Shown here piece by piece: positions 33,801 to 39,133 of a DNA stretch of 47,625 nucleotides. The stretch covers positions 1,209,834-1,257,458 of the forward strand of contig NW_019091361.1 in the NCBI RefSeq assembly GCF_001949145.1. Reading direction: 5' to 3'. A program made the position numbers and the translations under genes. Source of the DNA: Acanthaster planci (lineage: Eukaryota; Echinodermata; Asteroidea; Valvatida; Acanthasteridae). Within the stretch, counting starts at the first letter, position 1; each line of letters starts with the position of its first letter. The notes below the pieces were generated by a model, which was not told the origin of the DNA, made no database searches, and saw nothing but the letters and a program-made list of their open reading frames with translations.

Positions 33801-35400
33801 ATCAAAAGATATTTAGGCTGGTAACCAGATTTTACTGAGCAGATACCGTACAGGCCTGGCAAGAGTTGGCCCCTGCTGTGTCAGTACAGCTCTGATCTTA
33901 TAAGTTAGGCTCAACAGTTAGAATGCTGGATGGGTGGATCCCAGAAGTTTTCTTCTGCTAGGATTGAAACATCAGTTTACCCTTAAAAGTCATATGATAA
34001 TGCATCCTTTTATTGCATCCAGTAGCAGGTGGCTGCAGCCTTGATATTTTGGTTTCTGGTAATTGCTTAAGTAAAAAAAAAAAGTTTTAGGACTGCCTGC
34101 TAAACGTCTTTCCCAATATTGTCTCATTGTTAGTTTTATTTTTTTTCATATTTTTTCTTAATTTCCACATTTATTTGTTACTCCTTACCATGCATCTTCT
34201 GCAAACTTTGAATACATTGTGGAATTTGCTCACATATTGGAGGCTTTGAAATAGAGTTTGTCTTTCAGTTCCTAAAGTTAGTTTTATTTCCTTTGTGTTA
34301 TCATTTCTTTACATGTTTATTATATAGTACAAGATTTTGTGGTGTCAACCCCAATGTCAAGTGCTGAATACTGCATTTGAAAGGTTTTTGTTTGCTTCTC
34401 AAAAGTAATCAAAAAGTGCATCAATGTCAAATCTTTCTGCATAAATTCCTTTTGACAGTTTTGGCAGAATCATTCAAATTTATACACAAAAAAAGAGAAG
34501 ATTGGACATTGATGCACTGGGAGCAATACGATGATTGCATGCTTGCCTGGTTCGGACATTTGTATAATTTCCTTCTTGCCTAGGTTCTGTTGTAAACTGC
34601 TCGCTTGTCCTATACGGCACTGCTCATGATCCACTGGCCCCCCGCCATGGTCCCTCTAACTGCTCCTCTGCCTACCGTCTGTCTGTGCATGGCACTCCGG
34701 GCCTGGGGCTGTATGGTACCTGTGTGCGCGCGGACTGCGTGCCCAGCACGTGCTGGACGTGCCCTGAGGCAAAGTCCGGTGCGTGCCCAGGCCAGTGCGG
34801 CCCCGGAGCCCCTGTACTCTGGACTCTACTATTCCACACTGCCGGCCTGTTGCTTACCACCGCTCTCCTTTGCGCCTAGGTACGCTCAAGCACTGGACAT
34901 TGGTGATGTATGGCACGGAGGTGCACCCGCTGGAGGACCACATCGGCCCCAACAACTGCCCCAAGGGGGAGTTCTTGTCCACGGATGTCCGCACTCACTC
35001 TGACGGACTGGTTGACAACACCAGTATTGTTCACACCTGCCAGCCGTGCCACTCCACTTGCGAGACATGCTTTGGGCCCAGTGAGGCCCAGTGCCTGACC
35101 TGCCCCTACAGCTACATCAAGCGGGACGTGTACTGTATAACCGTGCGGCCGTACGACCAGAAGATTTTCCTGAGCATGCTGCTCATGTGCGTGGTCCTCT
35201 TGGGAATATTCCTGCTTTTCTTTCTAGCCTTGCAGGCTTACAGCCAGGGATTTTGCTCCTGGAACTACAGTGGCATGTCCAAACAGAAAGGGTGCGATTA
35301 TGAATACCAGGAACTGACCAAGGATTTTGACTCTGATCCTGAGAATGAGGACTCCGTTTTGTACACTGAGAAACCTATATCCACAGTCTCCCATATTTGA
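784..35400 (+). CDS. furin: Furin-class proprotein convertase gene (5'-partial, multi-exon)
   Basis: This gene encodes a subtilisin-like (S8B) Golgi/secretory-pathway endoprotease that cuts precursors after dibasic or RxxR sites. Joined exons 784-885, 5192-5296, 5993-6121, 8779-8855 or 11166-11242, 18654-18742, 27566-27738, 30439-30651, 31574-31674, 32066-32169, 32664-32781, 33180-33490 and 34880-35400 total 2043 nt, an exact multiple of three, ending in TGA. All introns are GT-AG and the phases match. The catalytic Asp (6077-6079), His (18655-18657), oxyanion Asn (30481-30483) and Ser (31622-31624) are all present, followed by a P domain, Cys-rich segment, transmembrane span and acidic tail. 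The signal peptide and early prodomain are missing because they lie before the window. Catalytic-domain details such as [13 protein letters not shown] resemble PC5/PACE4 as much as furin, so the exact orthology inside the furin/PC5/PACE4 group is uncertain. Confidence 0.95.
1625..1850 (+). repeat. Dispersed repeat B (copy 1)
   Basis: It contains GTCCAATCCCTATACACA, TATTGTTACTTAA and ACAATGACCAACACAAAG, matching the reverse complement of 38500-38720. Short C runs (about 1694 and 1751) and a G run (about 1818) look expanded. Confidence 0.6.
2602..4996. mobile_element. Large inverted-repeat (foldback-like) element
   Basis: The left arm (about 2602-3075) and right arm (about 4331-4996) are near-perfect reverse complements over more than 400 bp. 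For example, ATTATGACGGCACCTGTATT in the right arm appears inverted near 2980-3000. The arms flank about 1.25 kb of unrelated, partly GC-rich DNA. The right arm holds three copies of a unit repeating every 116 bp (starts near 4331, 4447 and 4563), while the left arm has one. TACATGTA-rich DNA abuts both outer ends. No transposase was recognised, so the family is unknown; a non-autonomous DNA transposon is likely. Confidence 0.75.
4331..4680. repeat. 116-bp tandem repeat, about three copies
   Basis: Each unit carries TTTTAACTTCGTAACAACTG, a conserved stretch with TTATATCAGATTATGA, and GACATCAAAATTGATGAATA. Copies start near 4331, 4447 and 4563. The last copy grades into the rest of the right arm of the inverted-repeat element. 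The near-identity of copies 1 and 2 suggests recent expansion. Confidence 0.85.
5192..5296 (+). CDS. furin: Furin exon 2: prodomain cleavage site and catalytic domain start
   Basis: It encodes 35 residues, [20 protein letters not shown] onward, ending in [16 protein letters not shown] (the Arg codon is 5234-5236) fits the RxKR consensus for autocatalytic prodomain removal and aligns with the AKRRTKR|D site of human furin. [10 protein letters not shown] aligns with the conserved (N)DPxxxxQWYL start of the mature enzyme. The exon is bounded by ctgcag at the 5' side and CTG|gtgagg at the 3' side, phase 0 at both ends. Confidence 0.93.
5297..5992 (+). other. Furin intron 2
   Basis: About 0.7 kb between the CTG|gtgagg donor and the aaacccag acceptor. 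I see no gene or recognisable repeat in it beyond short homopolymers. Confidence 0.7.
5993..6121 (+). CDS. furin: Furin exon 3: catalytic aspartate exon
   Basis: It encodes 43 residues from [14 protein letters not shown] through [22 protein letters not shown]. The first Asp of the DDG motif (codon 6077-6079) is the catalytic Asp (Asp153 in human furin numbering). HPDL contains the first calcium-site Asp. The acceptor is aacccag and the donor TAC|gtaagt. The exon ends in phase 0, just where the next residue is the Asp that starts both alternative exons 4a and 4b. Confidence 0.97.
6122..8778 (+). other. Furin intron 3, before exon 4a
   Basis: About 2.7 kb with several TACATGTA blocks (for example 7997-8017). 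No coding segment was recognised. Splicing from 6121 can go to 8779 (4a) or skip to 11166 (4b). Confidence 0.65.
8779..8855 (+). CDS. furin: Furin alternative exon 4a (Glu191 form)
   Basis: This 77-nt exon enters in phase 0 and leaves in phase 2. It encodes [19 protein letters not shown], then DFTNEN and the first two bases of Arg. In furin numbering it supplies residues 168-193, immediately before catalytic His194. The calcium-site-2 aspartates 174, 179 and 181 are kept. Position 191 is Glu, as in PC1/3, PC5 and PACE4 (NENK), where furin has Asp. The acceptor is tatatcag. The donor is AG|gtgttg, a poor match to consensus, and runs straight into a TG repeat. It is mutually exclusive with exon 4b on frame grounds. 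Confidence 0.93.
8856..11165 (+). other. Intron between alternative exons 4a and 4b
   Basis: About 2.3 kb, beginning with a TG repeat at the 4a donor (about 8860-8876). The length rules out simple steric exclusion between the two exons. No third copy of exon 4 was recognised here. Confidence 0.65.
8858..8878 (+). repeat. TG microsatellite at exon 4a donor
   Basis: A gtgttgtgtgtgtgtg run begins at the donor GT (8856-8857) of exon 4a and leads into TACATGTA. In RNA this is a UG/UGU-rich tract of the kind bound by CELF/Bruno-type splicing factors. Confidence 0.85.
11166..11242 (+). CDS. furin: Furin alternative exon 4b (Ile191 form), duplicate of 4a
   Basis: A second 77-nt exon with phases identical to exon 4a. 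It encodes [19 protein letters not shown], then SPSNIN and the first bases of Arg. By my alignment 14 of 26 residues match exon 4a, including all three calcium-site aspartates (174, 179, 181) and the DPQPRY core. The furin-191 position is Ile (codon 11235-11237), unlike the acidic residue of exon 4a. The acceptor (aatataaag) has a weak, interrupted pyrimidine tract, with a branch-point-like ctaac close upstream. The donor is AG|gttgga, also weak. The intact frame with many substitutions indicates an old duplication kept under selection rather than a decaying copy. Confidence 0.87.
11455..11545 (-). repeat. tRNA-derived SINE remnant
   Basis: On the minus strand, a stretch with GCTCGGTGATTGAGTGATAA (A-box-like) and GGTCATGGGCTTGATCCCC (B-box-like) has the layout of a tRNA-related head. 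No clear body or tail was delimited, so it is called only as a remnant. Confidence 0.4.
11831..12206. mobile_element. MITE family A, copy 1
   Basis: The terminal inverted repeats begin AAGCCATTTGCGAGTTAAAT and end in the reverse complement (ATTTAACTCGCAAGTGGGTT). Sub-terminal palindromic parts include ACCTCGTGATT and AAGCTTGCCCC-type segments. At about 376 bp with no coding capacity, it is a typical MITE. A second copy lies at 21900-22256. Confidence 0.8.
18654..18742 (+). CDS. furin: Furin exon 5: catalytic histidine exon
   Basis: The first base completes Arg from exon 4a or 4b. The exon then encodes [20 protein letters not shown] followed by [10 protein letters not shown]. The first His (18655-18657) is the catalytic His (furin His194) in the invariant HGTRCAGE motif. 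The acceptor is ttttttttcacag and the donor GGTG|gtgagt, leaving phase 1. The exon is isolated between introns of about 7.4 kb and 8.8 kb, the two largest in the gene as seen here. Confidence 0.97.
20785..21146 (+). repeat. Direct duplication of about 95 bp in intron 5
   Basis: AATATAGTATCAGGGTGGAG with CAGAGAAAAAA, TTGTTCTTTA-like and GGTGGTTT...GTTGGCAT blocks occurs at about 20785-20878 and again at 21047-21146 in the same orientation, with some divergence. Confidence 0.6.
21900..22256. mobile_element. MITE family A, copy 2 (opposite orientation)
   Basis: It shares AGCCATTTGCGAGTTGAATT, TTGCTATACCTCGTGATTC and the tail ACTCACAAAAGGCTT with copy 1. Its unique centre (ATCTCTGGAATGGACTGGTT) is the reverse complement of the centre of copy 1. 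Because the arms are palindromic, this simply shows the two copies are inserted in opposite orientations. Confidence 0.8.
23871..24122 (-). repeat. tRNA-derived SINE, minus strand
   Basis: Reading the minus strand from about 24122 gives TGGCCAAGTGGTTAGGG (A box, tRNA Ser/Leu-like) and GGAGGTTCGAATCCA (B box). A conserved body containing the reverse complement of GAAGTGGCTTGCCTAGGGCC then follows. The head-plus-body design fits an old SINE of the wide-spread deuterostome/vertebrate-type families. A related copy lies at 28585-28834. Confidence 0.6.
24661..24683 (+). repeat. CA microsatellite
   Basis: A run of about eleven AC/CA dinucleotides, deep inside the intron between exons 5 and 6. Confidence 0.9.
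27566..27738 (+). CDS. furin: Furin exon 6: S1/S4 substrate-pocket exon
   Basis: After completing Gly it encodes [20 protein letters not shown], a linker, then [20 protein letters not shown] and [11 protein letters not shown]. Acidic residues lining the furin substrate cleft are all present: Asp228, an Asp in place of Glu230, Asp233, Glu236, Asp258 (in PDDDG) and Asp264 (in TVDGP). The acceptor is gctgctgcag. The donor is AAG|gtacag. The +2 T and +3 A of that donor are the TA target duplication of an inserted transposon (see 27742-28524). The exon ends in phase 0 and is clearly GC-rich compared with exons 1-5. Confidence 0.97.
27742..28524. mobile_element. TA-flanked Tc1/mariner-pogo-like MITE at exon 6 donor
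   Basis: The left end CAGTGGAACGCTGCTATAAC and the reverse complement of the right end, CAGTGGGACACCGCTAGACC, match at about 22 of 28 positions (counting the TA). Both ends are flanked by TA (27740-27741 and 28525-28526), the target duplication of Tc1/mariner-type elements. Sub-terminal GTTCGGTATAGCGG motifs recur at both ends. It is about 783 bp with no transposase reading frame, hence non-autonomous. It is inserted directly at the exon 6 splice donor. Confidence 0.75.
28525..30438 (+). other. Furin intron between exons 6 and 7, distal part
   Basis: The first part of this intron (27742-28524) is a transposon. The remainder holds a SINE-like remnant (28585-28834) and unremarkable AT-leaning DNA. 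No exon was recognised. Confidence 0.6.
28585..28834 (-). repeat. SINE-like remnant, second copy
   Basis: It shares TTTCCTTGGCATGAAA, AAGTGGCTTGCCCAAGG-type and GGATTCAAACCC segments with the SINE at 23871-24122, in the same order. The tRNA-like head is more degraded, especially the A box. Confidence 0.5.
30439..30651 (+). CDS. furin: Furin exon 7: oxyanion-hole exon
   Basis: It encodes 71 residues: [17 protein letters not shown], then [19 protein letters not shown], then [20 protein letters not shown] and EQEV. The Asn in ASGNGG (30481-30483) is the oxyanion-hole Asn (furin Asn295). CDGY carries the S1 Asp306 and S4 Tyr308 equivalents. The acceptor is tttgccacag and the donor GTT|gtaagt, phase 0 at both ends. 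GC-rich coding sequence. Confidence 0.97.
30652..31573 (+). other. Furin intron between exons 7 and 8
   Basis: About 0.9 kb, containing the 130-bp hairpin repeat at 30936-31065. Nothing else was recognised. Confidence 0.65.
30936..31065. repeat. 130-bp hairpin repeat in furin intron 7
   Basis: The left arm AATATGGAGGGCCTGACG through CTCAAAGGCAA and the right arm TTGCCTTTGAGAAAGATTCT through GTCCTCCATATT are reverse complements over about 50 bp, with a short spacer containing a further partial copy. It is probably a small palindromic MITE. Confidence 0.65.
31574..31674 (+). CDS. furin: Furin exon 8: catalytic serine exon
   Basis: It encodes [20 protein letters not shown] followed by [13 protein letters not shown] and two bases of the next codon. 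The Ser in SGTSASAP (31622-31624) is the nucleophile (furin Ser368). The acceptor is ccctttggcag and the donor CAAA|gtaaga, phase 2. Together with exons 3 and 5 this completes an intact Asp-His-Ser triad, so the gene appears functional. Confidence 0.97.
32066..32169 (+). CDS. furin: Furin exon 9: end of catalytic domain
   Basis: After completing Asn it encodes [34 protein letters not shown] and one base. It matches the NLTWRDMQHLVVQTSKPAHL and [14 protein letters not shown] region of furin. The acceptor is tttccattgcag and the donor AAAG|gtacca, phase 1. Codons here are less GC-rich than in exons 6-8. Confidence 0.95.
32664..32781 (+). CDS. furin: Furin exon 10: catalytic/P-domain junction
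   Basis: It completes Val, then encodes [38 protein letters not shown] and two bases. [11 protein letters not shown] is the conserved close of the S8 domain. PEQHICT begins the P (homo B) domain. The acceptor is atttcgcag and the donor CCAA|gtaagt, phase 2. Confidence 0.95.
33180..33490 (+). CDS. furin: Furin exon 11: P domain
   Basis: It encodes about 103 residues of P domain, including [72 protein letters not shown] and [16 protein letters not shown]. The P domain is needed for folding and for the calcium and pH dependence of the protease. Human furin carries an RGD tripeptide in RRGD at this site; here it is RRGS. The acceptor is acttccaag and the donor AGTG|gtgagt, phase 1. This donor feeds two alternative acceptors, at 34583 and 34879. 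The last beta strand of the P domain is completed by either alternative exon. Reading through the donor would add about 12 residues and stop at 33526-33528. Confidence 0.96.
33488..33710 (+). repeat. Local duplication spanning the exon 11 splice donor
   Basis: GTGGTGAGTGCA with the downstream ...TTTGAGCAAG... occurs at 33488-33545 and again at 33651-33710 with substitutions. The second copy keeps a complete GTGAGTG donor motif (from 33654) but no coding sequence in front. Confidence 0.65.
33491..34583 (+). other. Furin intron after exon 11
   Basis: About 1.1 kb. Its first ~55 bp, including the donor, are repeated imperfectly at 33651-33710. It is followed by the alternative acceptors at 34583 (12a) and 34879 (12b). 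Confidence 0.65.
34584..34879 (+). CDS. furin: Furin alternative C-terminal segment 12a (GPI-signal-like tail)
   Basis: Joined to exon 11 in phase 1, it encodes [36 protein letters not shown], then [29 protein letters not shown] and the final [23 protein letters not shown] before [11 protein letters not shown] completes the P-domain strand just as in human furin (TLVLYGTA), which argues strongly for a real exon. It has two N-C-S glycosylation sequons and many cysteines. The protein ends in about 23 uncharged, hydrophobic residues with no tail after them, preceded by a small-residue stretch. This is the layout of a GPI-attachment signal. The stop TAG (34877-34879) coincides with the acceptor of segment 12b. 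The acceptor is cttgcctag. The isoform from the window's exons would be 605 residues. A plain C-terminal membrane anchor is the alternative reading. Confidence 0.82.
34880..35400 (+). CDS. furin: Furin terminal segment 12b (Cys-rich, transmembrane, cytoplasmic tail)
   Basis: From the acceptor gcgcctag it completes Gly, then reads [20 protein letters not shown] and [11 protein letters not shown], closing the P domain. A short Cys-rich part follows ([25 protein letters not shown]), much shorter than the multi-repeat tails of PC5B or PACE4. A hydrophobic span ([20 protein letters not shown] onward) crosses the membrane. The cytoplasmic tail contains YEYQEL, a possible Tyr-based sorting signal, and the acidic [11 protein letters not shown], comparable with the furin SDSEEDE cluster used for trans-Golgi retention and CK2/PACS-1 control. 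TGA is at 35398-35400. This fits a type I membrane, Golgi-cycling form. Confidence 0.95.
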
Positions 35401-37377
35401 AGTGTAACAATACCACGGCCGCATCTGAAAAACGAGACTACGACTGACATTAATGCATGCATAGATGAGAAACGGTTGTAGCCATTAATCCAAAGCCTAC
35501 GGACGGCTCGTGTGTTTTTGCCAGTTGTAGCCAAATACAATATCATTCAGATGCGGCCATACATGTACATGTACTTAAAGAAAGGTGTCATTGCAGAAAA
35601 AAATTTGTAATAGAAGTTATAGGAATCGTCATATTTATTGGTTTAATTTGTTGGAATTGTACAGCTCCGGTTGTACAGAATAGATTCATATTTTGCTCAC
35701 AAAGATTAGTTAGCCACAGTCCGTCAGGAAAGAGAAACCCAGAGAACTCTGTACTGTGGAGATGCGGTACACAAAAATCCATCCACTGCTGTGTTGTAAA
35801 AATTCTTTCCTGCATTCAGGTTTTCATTAACTGTTTTCGTGAGTTGATGAAAGTATAAATGGAATCAACCATTCTTTATTGAATGGTTAAACCGTAAAGT
35901 CGTGCAGATTATTTTGGTCAATGGTAACCATTTTTCACGTCTTCCTAAAAAGGCTGGTAAACTTGTAGTTACTCCCTTCACAGGCTGTGCATGCAATCCT
36001 GCTGCAAATGCCAAAGGTTTCAGAGGTTTTTACCGATGTGTAGGTGGAGAAATGTACAGGTAAGGTAGCACCGAACACATACATTCATTTTATGTACAAG
36101 CTGAACCAGATGGTTTCATAACCAAGTGGCCATCCGAATCGTGTGCCTAAGGCAAGGTCTTTCGTACATTGCAAATGTGTCTCTGCACTTGGTGACAATA
36201 GATACACCGGTACATGTAGCTATGCTCTGGAAGCCCATGTTGGACATAACTTGCTCACACTTGCACAGCAGCTTTCCCTCTTGGAGCCTGAAGGTTCGTA
36301 GGGGAAACCAACGTACACCAACAACAGCAAAAATGTGACCTTGTTTGTGCAGCATTGCTTGTAAAAGATGTTATCCTCAGCGTGTTATCAGGCGTGTTTT
36401 TCTTTTTTGGGGGGGCCTTTTTTGTTGGGGATAGTCCAGTCTGAAAGTTCTTGTGCAAGTATGTATTGAGAGAAATGGTGCAAAAACTATAATATAGATG
36501 GTTTTGATAAAAATGTGTAGGTTGTTGGGGAGTAACGTGTTGAGTCTTCACTAGCAGGGTAGATACCTAATGACTTTGTGGTAGCCTGGTCACCTCATCT
36601 TATGCTGGTACCCTTCTACCCATTCTCAGTCACCACTGCTCAGGTTATCAAACTGCTTGTCCATTACTTAGTTTGTACATGTATGTAAGGCCGTGTATTT
36701 TTCAGCGATTTCGAAAGATGCATACTTTTTTTTATTTTTGTTGTTGGATTAAGTTTTTACCAATTACACCTGTACGTGAAAAGACAAATGGCACTCTGAC
36801 CTCCATCTGAGTAGTGTAGAAATGACAGTGTGTGATTTACAGTACTTTGGAATTGAAAGTTAATCTGGGGATGGCAAATTCTTTCCCCCTTTTTTTCTCT
36901 TCCTAGGGAAGTTGGAAAACATTCTCACAGCTTTTTGCACAAGTTGGAAAGTGAAAGGAAAGTTTTCCCATTTCAATTCAGTGTTAACTTTCAATTAAGG
37001 TGTACTGTACACACATTTCTAGAACTTTAGAGATCCAAGATATGACATCACGCTTCTCAGGGACCAAATGATATGCAGCTGCTTAGCAGGAAATCTTGCC
37101 GAGTAAATTTATGCGCTAAGCAAACATGAGCAGAGCACCAGTCACAGGCAGTATGAAGGTACCTACATGTACGTGCCTGACTTTTCGGCCGGTAATACAT
37201 TTTTGCTTAGCAAATATTTTCTTTGCTGAGCAAGGTCTAGAGCTTTGCAACTGTGTGACATTGTCCTTCGGTCATCTGCAGTGCTCTCACTGCAGATGGA
37301 ATTCTACTATACTGGCCAACAGCAAGAATGCTTCCTAAACAAATGAAGTCAAACCTGACTAATTCTGGGTAACCAAG

Positions 37378-37383
37378 AATAAA
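37378..37383 (+). terminator. Candidate furin poly(A) signal AATAAA
   Basis: It is the first canonical hexamer I noticed after the furin stop, about 2 kb downstream, followed by a GT/T-rich stretch from about 37395. Both C-terminal isoforms could share it because the 12a stop lies in the same terminal exon. A nearby AATAAA around 37466 is an alternative. Confidence 0.25.
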
Positions 37384-38499
37384 AATGCTGCTTAAGTTGT
37401 TTGGCTCTCGTTTTCAAAATACAGTATCGAGTCAATGTCTACATGTACACATGCACATGTCTAGGAATAAAATTTATGATTGATTGGAAACAGCAGCCAA
37501 TCAGCAACTGTAGTTCATGTATCATCAAAATCCATTATAAAAACACTGTTAATCACGTCACTGGTACCTCCAAAGCACACAGTTCAAAAACACAATTTGA
37601 CCAGTGTAGCTGGACATTGAAATATTTGCTTCTCTGTTCTAAAGTGACACACAGCATGGAATTATTCCTGGTATATATGTATGTGTACTATATCAGTATT
37701 TGTAAATAAGATGGAAACCACAGTGTGCCTTTAATAACAATTTAATCATATCAATATTGTGGTATTTTTAATATACATATATACATGTAGCTACAGAAAC
37801 AATTGTGTAGGGTTACGGTGTTGAATTTTGGCAAAAAGTGAGATTTTTATTCCATGTACAAGCACCCACCTTTGTACATACTCATACAGTGCACTGGTAG
37901 GCACTCCTGGTGTGAAGGGGCAATTTCTTTTGTTAGGAAAGTTGAGAGTGAGTTATCATGGTTATGGGGAATTTTTAGCCGTAATGTTTTTGGCCGCCAC
38001 AACGTCTATCTTTCAGCGCATGTGTAGTCCCCGTTCACATGGTACATGTGTTTACCTGTGTGTGCAAAACCAATTTATACTCAGTACATATCTTTGCATT
38101 TTAATTTTAAAGATGAGAAATTAATGGTTTACTCAGTCTGAGGCATGCATGCAGTGATAGCCTGCATGTAGGATTACCAAAAGGTACATGTAATAACTTT
38201 TGCTCTCGATTTTGTCTCGTCAGATGTACAAGACCTGAATAGCCAAGTCCGAATAGAGTCAAGGTCAGATACGGTCAGGGGGCCTTGCCCCATCCAAAGG
38301 GCAGTGTTGTTGTAATAATTAGAGAAGGGCAACTGTGGGCCCCTTTGGCCCCCCCCCTTCAGGTTCTGGATCTGCTCTTGAGGGTCTGCAGTCATGCGTA
38401 ACTCACACCTGTTCTTAAACTGTAAATGTTTGTCAAGTAACAACACCTATTGCTAGGTGTGGAGCAGTTGCAGTAATTGCGCATATCAGTTCATTTGAT

Positions 38500-38720
38500 G
38501 CAAACTATGGGACAGAGAGAATCCCCCCTGCCGCCTTTGTGTTGGTCATTGTTACACTGGTATCTCAAGAATTCTTTTTAGATATCTGGGGGGGGGTATT
38601 AAGTAACAATAAGCTGGAGTGTGTATAGGGATTGGACTTCTTTGGGGGGTACCTCTCTGTCCTATTTCGTACCTTGTAATATTTCAGTTGCCAGTTTCCT
38701 CTGTAGTATTTTTTCTTGCG
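38500..38720 (-). repeat. Dispersed repeat B (copy 2; copy 1 near 1625-1850, opposite strand)
   Basis: Shared blocks, one copy inverted relative to the other, include TATAGGGATTGGAC, TTAAGTAACAATA, and TTTGTGTTGGTCATTGT beside a G/C homopolymer. The order is the same over about 200 bp. The family is not recognised and no terminal repeats were defined. Confidence 0.6.
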
Positions 38721-38928
38721 TGAGCGGCCGGAGCTTTGACCATTGGTCAGGGCTGGCAACTTGTTTGCTGCATCAGCCACAGCTCCTCTATCTCTCTGAC
38801 TGGGTTAGTTGCTGTCACTCCACGACCAGGTAGCCCCCTAGCCATAGCAAGCTTTGCACAGTGTTGTAGTAAAGTCCCATCACACATTCTGGCATTTTCA
38901 AGATGTATTTTTTGCGTTGGGGAGATGT

Positions 38929-39133
38929 TAATTTATACAACGGGTTTTGCCCTACCCAACATATATATTGATAAACACTGTACGCTCAGTGCTTGTCCGA
39001 GAGCTTGCGAAAAAATTCACAAGCTTACTCGGGTGGGAATTTTTTCGCAAGCTCTGGGACAAGCACTGAGCATACAGTGTTTATCATTACATGTATATAT
39101 GTTGGGTAAGGGCAAAACCTGTTATATGAATTA
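38929..39133. mobile_element. Palindromic MITE (near-perfect 205-bp hairpin)
   Basis: The left arm TAATTTATACAACGGGTTTT and the reverse complement of the right arm, TAATTCATATAACAGGTTTT, continue matching through CACTGT and GCTCAGTGCTTGTCC to GAGCTTGCGAAAAAATTC. Almost the whole element is therefore a single stem of about 90 bp. It lies in the furin-TUBGCP4 intergenic region. High arm identity suggests a fairly recent insertion. Confidence 0.75.

Noticed and set aside
34605-35003. A 132-residue open frame overlapping segments 12a and 12b.
   Set aside because: It is in a different frame from both P-domain continuations and shows no homology. It is open because the region is GC-rich.
37077-37260. 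GCTTAGC-type inverted motifs resembling the inner part of the MITE at 46223.
   Set aside because: The GGGGCCAATTTCATAG ends are missing and the match is limited to short, simple motifs. Too weak to call a copy.
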